Of a stretch of DNA of 64,000 bases, positions 9,511 through 21,770 are shown in pieces. The notes under the pieces were generated by a model that ran no database searches, was not told the origin of the DNA, and saw nothing but the letters and a program-made list of their open reading frames with translations. Numbering within the stretch: position 1 is the stretch's first letter; each line of letters opens with the position of its first letter. The DNA comes from Pieris napi (Eukaryota > Arthropoda > Insecta > Lepidoptera > Pieridae), in contig NC_062245.1 of assembly GCF_905475465.1 (NCBI RefSeq), positions 3,658,001 through 3,722,000 of the forward strand. The letters run 5' to 3'. The position numbers and the translations under genes are program-made.

Positions 9511-12500
9511 ATGGATAAGTTGTGGGTTGCATTATGTGGAACATGTTTGTTTGTGTCCATTTCAGCACTCAAGGGTAAGAACACGTAAACTAGTAAATAA
9601 AGATTCTGTGTTAAATGTGTGATGTGTTAGCTTGTATACAGTTGTTACACGTTGACAAAAATTCCCGAACCAAAAAAAATTATAGCCTGAGAATTATGAG
9701 ATTAGTTGTAGAAGATATTAATATGTAATTTTGCGTTGTATTTCTAATGATACGAAACGTCGAAAAGAAGCTCGCAACAGATCTGTCAATAAGGAAAAAT
9801 TATTAATAACGTCTTTTGATAAGTCATTTTATTGTGATTACATGATGTCATCTCCACACAACATTGAAGCTTACAATTATAGTTTACTTATACACCACCT
9901 TCTTGCGTTTACAAAGTGTTGTAGTGAAAACTGAAGTTATACGCATTGTCTCTAACTTCTCTATTTAGGGTACTTAGGTAATTTGAAAAGTTCAATTAAT
10001 AGTCACATATTTGACAAAGCTTATAGAAATCGTAATAAGGGCCTAAAAGTTTATACTTATTTATAGATGATAAAAATGATGATGATATAATAGTTAGCAA
10101 AATTTTGCATACGAAAACTGTAGAAAAACTACATATTGAGGCCAGCCCAGCAAGATTGTTGTTTTTATAACGACTCCATTGTTTTGTAAAGTGTATTATT
10201 TCGTTACGTTTATAATGCAAAAATATGAACAGTTATGTCACGCCTTGATGGGTACATAAACCCCTTTAGATAATATTAATTATTGTTTCTTATTCGTCTG
10301 AACTTAAAAAACTAATTCAAAGAATATTTCTGTTAATAATAACGACACTATGAGCGATGACGCTTGGAATCGGATCTACTCAGTAAGCCGTACGTACGTA
10401 CCAGAGTCCAGCTAATTAAAGATGAAAAATTAATAGGGTTTAAAGAAAACACTTTTTTACCACCGTGCGTGGTCACGGTGACCACGCACGCTGTAAAGCA
10501 AGCGGAACGTCGGTTAAATATAAAATTATGTAAAATAATTGTAAATTTATAATAACACATAAGATTAAGCCGGTTAAAAAGTGTTTTCTTTAAATGTGTA
10601 AAGGTTATGTCAATAAAGCGGGCCGTAGACGGACCGCATGTTGCAGTCAAGACCGACTGCAATATGCGGTTTGCTAAGGAACTGCTCGAGCGGTCCGTGT
10701 ATTGCGGATATGAATTTAGTAGAAAGTACAGATCGCCGTCGGCGACCGCATATAGCAGTCGGTCTTGACTGCAACATGCGGTCCGTCTATGGCCCGCTTA
10801 AGAGACAATACTAATTAATAGGGTGTTAAAAAGTTTGATGTATGAAGTTTGACCTCACACGAGTTTAAGAGTTAAAACACTGTTACCATAATATAATTAA
10901 ATTACTGTAAGTTGATGAAAAATAAATTATCTTTTGCAGCTTGCAACGGTGACGCAGTCTGTTTGCCCATAAATGAATGCAAATTGGCTTATGAAAATAT
11001 AAAAGTCCCAAATATTCAGGACGTTTTAAGAAAAACATCTTGCGGCTTTGAGAACAATGTACCGCACGTAAGGTTATTTTGTGTTTGTTTTAATTATAAT
11101 ATGATATATCTTGGATTTAAATTGAATTAAATCTAAAAACAACGATCCGCAGCGGACCATATTCGGTCGAAGCATATGTTATGGAAATTCTTCCTCCCCA
11201 ATAGGTTACATACTATGACGTAGAGCAGGTAACACTGAAAATGTATACAAAATTAAAAACGGCTTAGGGCGAGGCCCCACTACTGCGTTGCGTCGCGTCG
11301 TCGCATCGGATCGACGCATTGTATGCCACATCTGCGTTGCGTCGACGCATGACGTCGCGACGCAAGAGGGTATACACGCCGTCGCATCTGCGTCTCAGCC
11401 TTCGCAATGGACATACACAAACTTGTTCTTTTGTTGCTTTTATTACGCCACCGCCGAATTAAACTTAGAAACCATAGAAGATTCTGGATATCTCCTCTGA
11501 TAGCATTAAGAAATAGTGATCACCCTCCCCCCTGCTTCGTCTCTCGTCCGTCGATCCGTTGAAACGTCGCGCGCGACGACGCAACGGTGTAATGGGGCAT
11601 GTATACTAAATAATATGGGAAACGTCGTAGCGGCGACGCTGCGACGACGCAACGCAGCGCAACGCACTAGTGGGGCCTCGCCCTTAATGTAGAAAGTTGC
11701 CAATACTTTTATTGTTTACACATCGTCGCATTCGATGGCACCACTAAGAAAAGAGGTGTTAGGCACACCTCTCTTCCTCATCTTCTATGGCATTTTCGTA
11801 CGCTTTCACCGCATCTTCACGGCTCGTAAAGCGAATACCTCGAATTTTATTATTAGTTTTGGGTTCGTAGCAATATATCCAGCCTTAATCACCTGTGACG
11901 ATGTCAAATACTGCATTTGAATCACCGTCGTTGAACTAATCTAACATTTGGCGACACCCGTCCATGAGAAGGTGTTTCTGGTCGTCGGTTAAAGTATGGG
12001 GAATCCATCTGGTACAAAGATTCCTGATTTCTAAATGTTCGTGTAATAATTTTTGAACTTGACTCATACCAATTCCTAGGCTTGCCCGTATCTGCTGATA
12101 GGTCACTCTCTTATCTTCCTCTATTATGCGTCGCACAGCACTGATGTTATCTTCAGTAGTGGCTGTTAAAGGTCGTCCTTCACGGGGATCATCATGGAGA
12201 TTTCTACGTCTAACGCTTAAAGTCGTTAAACCAATTGTAAATAGTGGGACGAGATGGGGCTTCATGAAGAAATACTAATCGCAGCCTTTGTTGTTGAGTA
12301 AGCCCACAACGAAAGTCATAATAAATCATCAACAGTCATAATGATCGAAAATTCTCTCGCGTTAGGTTAATTTTCACGTGTAACAAGCGTTTTAGATTTG
12401 CCGCCAATTCACAAAAACAAATGACAAATGATTAATGAATGCAATATACTATATAAGTTTACCAAAGAGTTCTAAAATTGAAATTCAAAAAAGTTTTCAT

Positions 12501-15500
12501 TAGCAATGTTTCTAACTGGCCAATTCTAAACATTTTCAGTGTTACCCACGTACATACAACTATCAGTCATATATACTAATAATTAAATGTCCCACCTTTC
12601 CGTAGTCGTATCCTAGAATAGAGGTGCCTCTCACCCTCCAAGATAATCTTATATATTATTTTATTAGGGGTTCAAATTTCGGCATTGTTCTCCAAATGTA
12701 TCTATAATTAAGAGGAACCCTAGCTCGAGTAATACTTACAACGTCAGTGTTCGCAGTTCTACTTCTTACTCAAGAAGATGTAAAGATTTTTTATATACGC
12801 AACAGTTTTTGTGTACATCCTACTTCGCCATGCTTACATTATTAACAACAGTGTCGAATGCTATTTCGAAATCTAAGAAGGCGACATAAAGTTCAGTAGC
12901 CGTACTTTGTGTTTGTTGAGAGCCATTCCGAACACACTCTTGTTGCGTGAGAGGTATCTTTTGCAACACAAATGAACATCTGTACATCTGCGCGCTCTTA
13001 TATATATCCAAAATGATTTCGGCTCCGAATGCCGCTGAATCCTATCATATTCCTTTTTAATATTTTGCCTAACCAATAATGAGAATTTGTTGATGGATCT
13101 GAAACTATTTAATTTTTTTGTATATTTTATAAAGCCAATCCTTTCTTTTTATACCATCTATTAAGCCTCTTGCTTACAACACTCATCAAAATCCACAATT
13201 CTCACTATAAAAAACGTTTAAGATGGTATTATTAAAATAACTACCTTATAACATTATTGTCTTCGACTTGATATACAAAGATAACGAAACGAGTGACTTG
13301 TGTTTACAAAAATCGTATTATTTATTAGTGATATAATTTGTTTGAACTAAGAGTATTAGTTGTAAAATATTGTCTTTACAGGAATACAAATATTTAATAA
13401 AACTGCATATACGATTTTTTTAATAATTTACGCTTTGTGGGCTTATTAAACAACCGTGGTCAGCGCGACTAACCCTCAGATTCAGAGTTTAGACTCAGGG
13501 CTAAGTGTAACTTCCATATGTCAAAAACTTATCAGATTTGAACGGGAGTTCATTATTCGCACTACGTTTCGATTTAATCTGAAACTTAAGTATTCGTTCC
13601 AAAGGTTATGATTGTTGTTGTAAAAACAAAACACGCTTGTTTTAGGTTTGCTGTCCCCCAGCATTTATAAACTTCGGTAGAGATAACTTACTGCCAAACA
13701 TTTCGGTATGCGGTATTCAAACTGACGAAAGGATCTATGGAGGTGATAAGACCGATATTGATGAACATCCGTGGATGGCATTACTGCGATATGACAAACG
13801 TAAGTACCTTTGGTATTCTTTGGGATTCTATCCACTGTGTATATTCGAAACTACCAAGCCTAATCATGTTAACTGTGACATTGAACTCAAAGAAGTCTCT
13901 TAATATATTCCTATAAATAATAAAACGACTAGCGAACACGTTTCTTATTTGTAGAATACTTGGGCACCATTTGTATTTTATAGAATTACCTTTAAACATA
14001 TTTTTATTGTTGAGGAGTGACCTTTTAGGAGGACGTGAAGACTGTGGATCACATTCATAGCTCTTTGCAAGTTAGAGGGGTATCGAGCCCACTAAAACAT
14101 CCCAGTCCACACGCCCCAAGATACAGCCCTCGCGGTTCGCAAAAAGGAATCCAATAAACCTGGGCGTATGTCTGTCATGGAAACTGTGGAATTAAATCAA
14201 TTATTTTGCACAGAATCAACTCCATGTTACAATAAACTAATATATCTTAACTATTGCGTGACCAACTGAGCCCTGAAGGCCATATTTTGATCTTACGACA
14301 CTTAGGAAATACTGTGGGTAATAAAAATATAAACACGCGGTTTTCCTTTGTTGATCTAATCGTACAGATTAATTACGTATGCGAAAAGTCCGCATCTAAA
14401 GGATAATTTGCCTATTATATTCGGATGAGATTATTATTTACGTCTTGTCCTTTAAAATTTATTATACCATAATGTATCTATATATGACAGTCAGAACCTC
14501 AGTCGCGGGGTTTATTTGTGGTTCGACCATTTTATTGGTAGCTCAGAGTTTGTAAGTTGGCGGTGTTTCACCTCTTCACCAGTAAAACTGTTGGTCCTGT
14601 TAGCTGCGTCTGACGTCCGCCACAACTCGAGATGAACTGCTATTACCAAATAAGCAGGATGATTACTAAAGAGTTTTGGAAACACTGTTTTGTATAGGAA
14701 AAACAGTCCATATTAAAAATATTCAGAAAAAAATTGTAAGATCAAAATATCAAAGAAAAAGTCCAGAAAATTTAGACCCTGGAAAGATGTGTTATAAATT
14801 TTGTTAAGAAATGGTTTTATATTTTATAAATATTTTTTTTAAATCAATATCATCAAATGGGGAGACCCGTGAGAATCGTGATTGGTCACACCACTAGCGG
14901 GTTGGCAATCTGCCTTTTGCCTTTCTTGCTGACGACAATCAGCTTGTTCTAACTTCTAATGGTAGCTGTACACACTCGGCGAGACACCCCGAGACAGGCC
15001 GAGGGCGAGAGTGTACAGTAGAGCTCTCGTCTCGCCTCGCTTCCTCGCAGTCGGTCTCGCCTCTCTCGGTCGCCTGTCGGTTTTTTGCGCACGAGTCAAA
15101 GGGTCTCGCGAGTAAAACGAGAGCGACCTGTACACACTCGTTCAATCACTTGCTCGATGACTGTGGTTGTGACAGGACGTATCGCACAATGTGGTCTAAC
15201 GAACGCGAATTTTGGCTGGTATTGCTTCTCTCATAAGAGTATTCTTCTTAGTTATCAACGGAGCAACTTTTTGCAGTAAAAATTGAAAGTCGACTAAAGA
15301 CATTCTTGTAAAATTATCAAATTGGCCAGAGGGTTCTGCCACTAGCTCTGCCAATTGATTTTCCATGGTGCTGCTGAAATAATGTACAAAATAAATGAAT
15401 GACATACAAAAGGTAAAACATACATACAAGTAGCAATTTACAATTTTGGATAATATTAAAACTTTATGAACCTAATTACCTATTTCTGTTGCGGTGCATA

Positions 15501-18500
15501 GTAACCATCCACCATCTTCTTCTTCGCCATGGCTTCGTAATTTTTTTTTAATGGTAAACGTGAAGAAAATTATAATAACTTATTGCACAAAGACAAACAG
15601 CAGCAGCGGTTTCCACGTCCATTATTAACGGTGTTTTAAATACAAATAACGTAACGAGTGTGTACAGGCTGCGCTCTTCTCTCGGTCCTCTCGGTCGAGA
15701 CTCTCGGCGAGAGGCTCTCGCCGAGTGTGTACAGCCACCATAAGGTTTTTCTCATTTTATATTCGCCGTAGGTATATATTGAAGAGATTTGGGGATTACA
15801 ATGCATCCCTGCATAACTCACCATTGTTACATCCAGATTGAAACATCCCGAGACCTCGTCATTGACTTTAACCTTTTTAATTTCAATAAAAATACACAAA
15901 TTAAGCAGAAAAACTCGCATTTACGAGCGTCAAAGTACAAAACACTGTCACTTATTACTATAAATACGCGTACTTACTCTTCTTTTCTTGTCAATGTGTC
16001 TTGAAATATCTTCACATTTCAGCTTACAGCCTTGCGATTCTGTAACTCACTTTTCGAACTCACACAGCGGTTTTCGCATCGGTGGTCGCTCAGAAAAGGT
16101 GGGAGCTTGTAGTTTATTGTTTATCAGAATGCCAAATCATAAAATGACTGCTTCATGACTGATTTGAGAGCGACCGCCGATGCGAAAACCGCTGTGTGAG
16201 TTCGAAAAGTGAGCTATAGAATCGCAGGGCAGGAAACGTCCCAGTTGTATTGTAAGAATATAAGAATTAAAAATATAATGACCAATTTTTTATTTATAGC
16301 AAAGGGGAGCCACGGTTTTTATTGTGGAGGAGTTTTAATATCATCGCGCTACATTCTGACCGCTGCACATTGTATCAAAGGAGCTGATATACCACCAAAT
16401 TGGAAACTGTAAGTGAAATAATAACAATTTTAGCATCCAGATTCTGATCTGGCTATTGATTCTCGGCCATTTTATCGTAAATATTTTAAATGTAACTCTT
16501 TTAAAAGATTTTTTAAATATTTTTCTTACTGTAATACATTTAGAAGAATCACCGATGAATCAGCCATCAATGATTATTTTACAGGCAGCTGGACATCATT
16601 TGTGTGAAGTAAAAAGTTGTGAGACACTGCTGAATTTAACTGGCTATTATTGTACATGTACTTACATTTGTTAAGGCTAAGCTATTATATCTGTAGATAA
16701 TTTGATTTTAGACACACTGGGTTTCAATGACTCCCCAGTTCGTATTAAAAATTAAAATTGTATTTAATTTCAAGTTAAGAGGCAAAAGCGGTTTGTGTCT
16801 TATACTGGTTACAGGCAACTAAAAACAAGTCCCGACCACAAGAGTTCATCATATCTTCAGTCATTAGTAATCTTCACATACTTATATTTCTTCTCACACA
16901 CAATACGACATTCGTAGGTATATCTAAAGTTAATATGTCTCCAATACGTATCAAAGAAATAATATTATCTTAATATATAAAACAAAATCGGGATTGTTCG
17001 AACACTTATAACTATAACAAAGCAGAATAACTCTCTAACAAGACGAAGGTATCGAATCGACAACATATATCCACAATAATAATGGCTCTTAAATGTATTT
17101 ATTGTAATGTAACTTATTTTGTACTTAAGGAAAATATATCGAGCTGTTTAAATATACAACAAATGTAAAGTAAAGGATTGCAATTTGGTGATATTAGTCA
17201 ACTTAATCGCAAGGCAGCTACTAAATTCATAAAATTATTTTTATTTAGGTTCGAGTACCTACCTTTGAATAATAATTGATAGACCAATTTCCCCGTACTA
17301 GACTATCTAAAGTTAGTAATTCTTTTTTGGGAAAAGGGATACTCTTCTTTAATAAAATCCCAGAGGCTCTTTTATAAATTAAAGAAATGTATTAAAGAAA
17401 AGCTGTGTAAAAAGGCTTACTATAAAGTCAACGATTATTTAGTTGATAAAAAGGCCTGGGACTAGTGCTAGACAGGCTACTTCTAATTAATTTGCGATAT
17501 TTGTTTTAAAATAAGTGTTGTTTGATGATTTGATATTTTAAAAGAGTACCGAGAGTTTTTTACGCCGGCTTTTTCTCTCGGCCTACACCCTCTGTCTTCT
17601 TTGCCGATGAGTAGGGATGCCTACCAATTCAAATTTAATGACGTGGAATAAGTGATACATGTATCTTATGTTCCTTAATAAACATATTTTTTTTTAGACG
17701 TATCTTCCTCGTTTCTGGATTGTCTGATTTTAATACGTGTAAAACTATGCTAAGATGCGTTATGTTTCTTATGCATTAATTTAATATATATAAAACTATT
17801 CAAAACCAATTCATATAAAGTAATTAAAATTACTTTCAGGTTTGAAATATAGGTTTTGTTGAGAAAAAGCCTATAGAAAATTATTGTTTTAAAACATGAA
17901 TTCTGTTATCCAAACGAAACTATTTAAGATTTTTGTTTGCAGAAGCTATCTATTTCGTCTCTTTCTATCGAATTGTGTTTACGATGTAATGAAAAGTGAC
18001 AGATACTTCGTTGCGTGCTTAAAATTGTTGCAACTAGACTGATTTATATTTTAGTAATAACAATTCTATTAACCAATAATTATAATTGTAGGAGTCAAGT
18101 GCGTCTTGGTGAATGGAATTTAACGAGCGATGTGGATTGTCGAAGTAATGACTGCAGCCTCCCGGTCATGGATGTACCGATAGAGAAACTCATCCCTCAC
18201 GAAGATTATAAGCCAAGAGATGGGAATCAACAAAATGATATAGCTCTTATCCGGTTGCAAAGAGAGGTGAAATTTAATGGTAAGTTTTAAGAAAAGTTTT
18301 TGATTAAAAACAGCTTTTTGCAACATATTGTTTGACTCCATAACATTGATAAGTCCATCAATAAAGCTGTACTACATAAAAATATGACTACTTACAATCT
18401 GAGCTTAACATAGTAAGTATAAAACCTAGAATAGATGTGGATTGGGAGAGAGGATGGATCTCTGAAAATCAGTTTTGCTGGTGACAGCAACTTAAAGCTG

Positions 18501-20140
18501 CATCTCAGGTTTCTGATAATATAATATTTGTGTAAATATTATAAAATACCATCCTTGTTACCTCGAAATCTGTCGTTCCACAACTAAGCGTTTCTTAAGG
18601 CAATTTTGGCCGCTCACCACCACTATGTGCCAGCTGCCCACTGGAGTATATCCAAACCAATTCGACTTAGGGTCCTTCAAGAAAAGAGCGTACCATTTCT
18701 TAAAAGGCTGGCAACACACTTGCGAGCCTCCTGGCAACGTGACTGTCCATTTTCCCGTTTGCCGCTAAACATAAAAAAGTGTAGGTATTGGCCCATTTTT
18801 GTGTATGTTGCTTTAATAAAACATTTCCTTGGCTTCTTTCTATCTTTTAATAATTTAATATTAAGGTTTTAGACATTTTAAATATTGCTGCAACAAATAT
18901 AGTAGATAGGTACATAGTATAGTTCCTACTATTCGCCAAAATTCAAATGCAAAGCTACAAACAGAAAAATATTTGTTGTACGTTCGAAGACCTCTCATTT
19001 CTAATGTGTCAATTTTTTACTGGTCAAAACCTATTTTAGTCTATATTTTTTCAGATTTTGTAAAGCCTATTTGTTTACCCATCACACAAGAACTCCGAGG
19101 TAATTCCTATGAAGGTTGGGATATGGAAGTAGCAGGTTGGGGGAAAACGGAAAATAGTAAGTATTCAAATAAAAGCCGCCATGGCAGCGGTTATCGGGTG
19201 GCGTATAACGGTGGTCCGGAGTCCGTCAAAACAATAATTGTTTCTCTTACTGGCCTTAAAAAGTTTTTACAAATAAGTCAGAAATGTCTCCAATAACGAG
19301 ACTATAACGATATTAGTTTTTAGCAGGAATCTTATTCCTATATTATGTACAGAATGCCCTTACTTCTCAAAATAATGAGAAATATAGTACGTATTTACTA
19401 TAAAATTATTCATAACCATGTAAATTATATTGCTTTGTGGGCAGTTGTTGACATTTGAACGGCGAATGACCCCGAGTTTGTATAGCGATATTTATTTCGC
19501 TAAAATGTTGCGTGTGCGTGTGCGTCTACATTTTTACATGTGTATGTATTTTAGAATACAATTTTGTTCTACTTTTAAATTAATATCGTCCTTAGAGAGA
19601 TATCACTAGGAACTTATCAATAAAACGATATTTCCCAAAAACAAAAGACAAACGCAAATAACAAAAAACTTACCCAGCATTCTCATAACACTTGTAATAT
19701 CTTCTTGATCTTTGATATCTTTGATAGGACCTACCACTGAACCGGTCCTTTTTAACTTTACAACAAGTTTAAGACAATTGAATAGGTTTTCCTTTACTAA
19801 TATCAACATCAACATTTGCATATTTTTAGGATCTATGTCCGACGTAAAATTGAAAGTGAAACTACCAATTGTGAGTCACCAAGAGTGTACAGAGGTGTAT
19901 GCTTCGGCGTCACGCCTCATTACGGATAAACAACTGTGCGCTGGAGGTTTGGATGGTCAGGATTCCTGCCGTGGAGACTCTGGTGGGTCCCTTATGGGAC
20001 AGGCGACGAAGAAGAAAATCTGGTTCGCCTTTGGGGTCGTCTCTTATGGCCCTTCACCGTGCGGGACACCAGGTTGGCCTGGAGTCTACACTAGAGTAAC
20101 AGCATTTAGCGATTGGATCCTATCAAAGCTTGAAGCGTAA
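9511..20140 (+). CDS. Gene B: secreted clip-domain serine protease, trypsin-like specificity
   Basis: Exons 9511-9574, 10940-11067, 13646-13799, 16300-16408, 18092-18279, 19055-19156, 19830-20140; all have GT..AG borders and compatible phases, giving 351 residues. Residues 1-19 form a hydrophobic signal peptide. The clip domain has six cysteines (23, 29, 35, 56, 66, 67). A linker leads to the activation site R93/I94 (IYGG), cleaved after Arg by another protease. Triad: His139 (TAAHC), Asp201 (NDIAL), Ser299 (GDSGG). Asp293 at position 189, a Gly at 216 and Gly at 226 (PGVY) predict cleavage after Arg/Lys. An extra cysteine pair (168, 173) is typical of clip-B proteases such as easter and PPO-activating enzymes. 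Family members act as zymogens in haemolymph cascades; the exact substrate is not shown. Start chosen as the only ATG opening a signal peptide before a consensus donor. Confidence 0.93.
10444..10589. mobile_element. 146-bp MITE flanked by TTAA, intron 1 of gene B
   Basis: Ends AGAAAACAC.. and ..GTGTTTTCT belong to inverted repeats of about 20 bp, flanked by TTAA at 10440-10443 and 10590-10593. The interior holds a perfect 13-bp-arm palindrome at 10464-10490. TTAA targets are typical of piggyBac-type elements, but the ends do not look like piggyBac. Confidence 0.65.
10617..10798. mobile_element. 182-bp MITE with ~55-bp TIRs and TAA target duplication
   Basis: Begins AGCGGGCC and ends GGCCCGCT; the arms are near-perfect inverted copies over about 55 bases and the unit is flanked by TAA (10614-10616 and 10799-10801). 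A TWA duplication fits PIF/Harbinger. No coding capacity. Intron 1 of gene B. Confidence 0.75.
11267..11683. mobile_element. 417-bp GC-rich MITE with TTA target duplication
   Basis: Begins GGGCGAGGCCCCACTA and ends with its inverted copy; TTA flanks both sides (11264-11266, 11684-11686). Many GACGC/TTGCG units inside make it much more GC-rich and CpG-rich than the surrounding intron. The 3-bp TTA duplication fits PIF/Harbinger. Intron 2 of gene B. Confidence 0.75.
11690..12400 (-). mobile_element. Mariner transposon, internally deleted and frame-broken
   Basis: On the - strand the mariner N-terminal helix-turn-helix region is readable: CGLTQQQ, EAPSRPTIYNWFNDF, then after a frame change DDPREGRP, RVTYQQIRASLGI and RWIPHTLTDDQK (12265-11936). 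A further piece (about 11900-11740) reads WIYCYEP joined directly to a segment like KIRGIRFTSREDAV, normally near the C-terminus. The central catalytic region with two of the three acidic residues is therefore deleted. It adjoins the 11267 MITE in intron 2 of gene B. Exact ends were not found. Confidence 0.8.
12820..13010 (-). pseudogene. Degenerate reverse transcriptase fragment
   Basis: A frame on the - strand contains LYVAFLDFEIAFDTV, which matches the RT palm motif around the first catalytic Asp of LINE enzymes, in an otherwise decayed context. Intron 2 of gene B. Confidence 0.45.
14960..15740 (-). mobile_element. PIF/Harbinger element, internally deleted, with transposase N-terminal remnant
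   Basis: Terminal inverted repeats start TGGTAGCTGTACACACTCGG at the left and match the inverted right end over about 25 bases; TAA flanks both sides (14957-14959, 15741-15743). Inside, on the - strand, 15429-15196 encodes a stretch around RMSLVDFQFLLQKVAPLI and NTLMREAIPAKIR, the N-terminal signature of Harbinger DDE nucleases. The catalytic part is missing, and the unit is only 781 bp. Intron 3 of gene B. Confidence 0.85.
16030..16229. mobile_element. 200-bp MITE-like element with ~62-bp TIRs
   Basis: Left arm 16030-16092 and right arm 16168-16229 are inverted copies with few mismatches (ends CCTTGCGATTC / GAATCGCAGGG). CAG precedes and follows the unit, a possible 3-bp duplication. Ends 70 bases before exon 4 of gene B. 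Confidence 0.7.
17540..17700 (+). repeat. Dispersed retroelement 3' end
   Basis: Holds a block around ACCGAGAGTTTTTTACGCCG and ends with AAGTGATACATGTATCTTATG, AATAAACAT and a T-rich tract. The last 40 bases recur at 53308-53352 in an intron of ZIP copy B. Looks like the 3' end of a retroelement; family not named. Confidence 0.5.
18606..18770 (+). repeat. Repeat R2 copy in intron 5 of gene B
   Basis: Contains ACTTAGGGTCCTTCAAGAAA, GGCTGGCAACACACTTGCGA and a CCTCCTGGCAACG block shared with copies at 5340, 22780 and 39550. Confidence 0.5.
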
Positions 20141-20248
20141 TTTTATAGCGTTTTTATGCCACTACAAGATGGCGCTTACCTACCACGCCAGCGATTTTAT
20201 TACTACATAAATATATGTATAAAATGTGATTGTTATAAAAATACTCAC

Positions 20249-20254
20249 AATAAA
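20249..20254 (+). terminator. Poly(A) signal of gene B
   Basis: AATAAA 109 bases after the gene B stop codon. Confidence 0.6.
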
Positions 20255-21477
20255 GTGCCATTATATAATTGTTATATAAGGTTTTACTTCATATGTATTA
20301 TTATTGATGATTTTTTTAGGAAAATTCAAGGGTTTTTAAAATTTTTGTTTAGTTAATATAACATAAAATATAGTATAACAGTCTTATTAAACTGTAACAA
20401 TTTCTCATTTTATTACAAAAAATAAATAGATCTAATGTATGCCTGCTTTTTATTGTGTGTGAAGTTCATTCCAATATAGTTTCTACTGGACTCGCGTTTC
20501 TCGGTCTGCTCATGCCGACTAATGCATATTTAACACGGTGTTATTTGAAGGACACTATACAATACACAAGCTGGAATGTGGACTGGGGACATATCCACAC
20601 ATAAAGATCGATGTAACCCTAGACTAGGCGATGTTACATCAACTCCATTGCTTTTAGTCAGCTGCAATTTATGTGTTTAATAATTCAAATTTCGAACTTC
20701 TATTTTATTGGTTAAAAACACTACTTAATATTTAGAACTTGAAATTATTTACTTCTTACAGTTTTGATTAAAAATTTGTTGCAACTGTAAGTTAAATAAA
20801 ATAAAACTCAGACTCTATGCATAAAAATAATTTTGTAGTATTAAAACGTGTTCTCCAAATTTCAAATATTTTATAACAATATCATGCTAATGCTAGCAAG
20901 TCAAGGTGAGCGCCTTAAAAATTACTATTTGATTATAATTGCCCATCAAACATAAATTTGACATATTTATGTTTTGTTCAATGAATACTAAAGGCAGAGT
21001 TTGATAGCTAGAAGAATTATATTGGTTTCGCTTTCATAAGAAAAAAAATAATAACTATAATGATATATAAAAGCATGGATGTATTTATAAACTATGGGCT
21101 GTATTAATCTTCAAATTGCCATCAGTATTAATAATATATAGATAATTAAAAAAATGTCTAGGCAAAAAAATATATTTAAACTAATCACATGACTGTTCGG
21201 GTAGGAGCTACTCAGACGTCGTCGACACACGTTACTAATGGTTACGCCTATCTCCCCTTTCCCCTTTCCTCTCAGTCAAAAATTGATTGCTATAAATTTA
21301 AGTATCAAAAGATTTCATGATCTGGATCCGAAATTACTTATGTTCTAAATATCAAATAAATTTCAGCAAACTACGCAATGATTTGATTTGATTTATTCCT
21401 TAGATTTAGGATATCTATGACCTCTGCTTCTCAGTGGCAAAGTCAAAAGTGTCTAACTCATGAACGTCAAAAAATAA

Positions 21478-21770
21478 TGTATATGAAATGCTTCTAACTT
21501 TACATTTAGTGCCAGTTCTCAAATCAAGGGCGTAGAACGGAAGAGAAGATCTGACAATAAACTCTCCGCCAGTCTTTTTAATCGCCATGTTGTTTTTTTA
21601 CACAACGTTTGTAAGGAGCTGCAACCATTACACCATGATCCACATGACATCTTAAGTAATTAATAATAATAACATAAATTAAAAACAAAGACTTGTCCAT
21701 TATCAGCAGGAGGCATGGTGAAATAGGAGTACGCACTTACATTCTCGTGGGAACAACACGCTAACACATA
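21478..21770 (-). repeat. Dispersed repeat R1, copy 2
   Basis: Collinear with 4985-5285 at about 90% by eye, including GTGCCAGTTCTCAAATCAAG and the TCAGCAGGAGGCATGGTGAA block. Confidence 0.7.
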
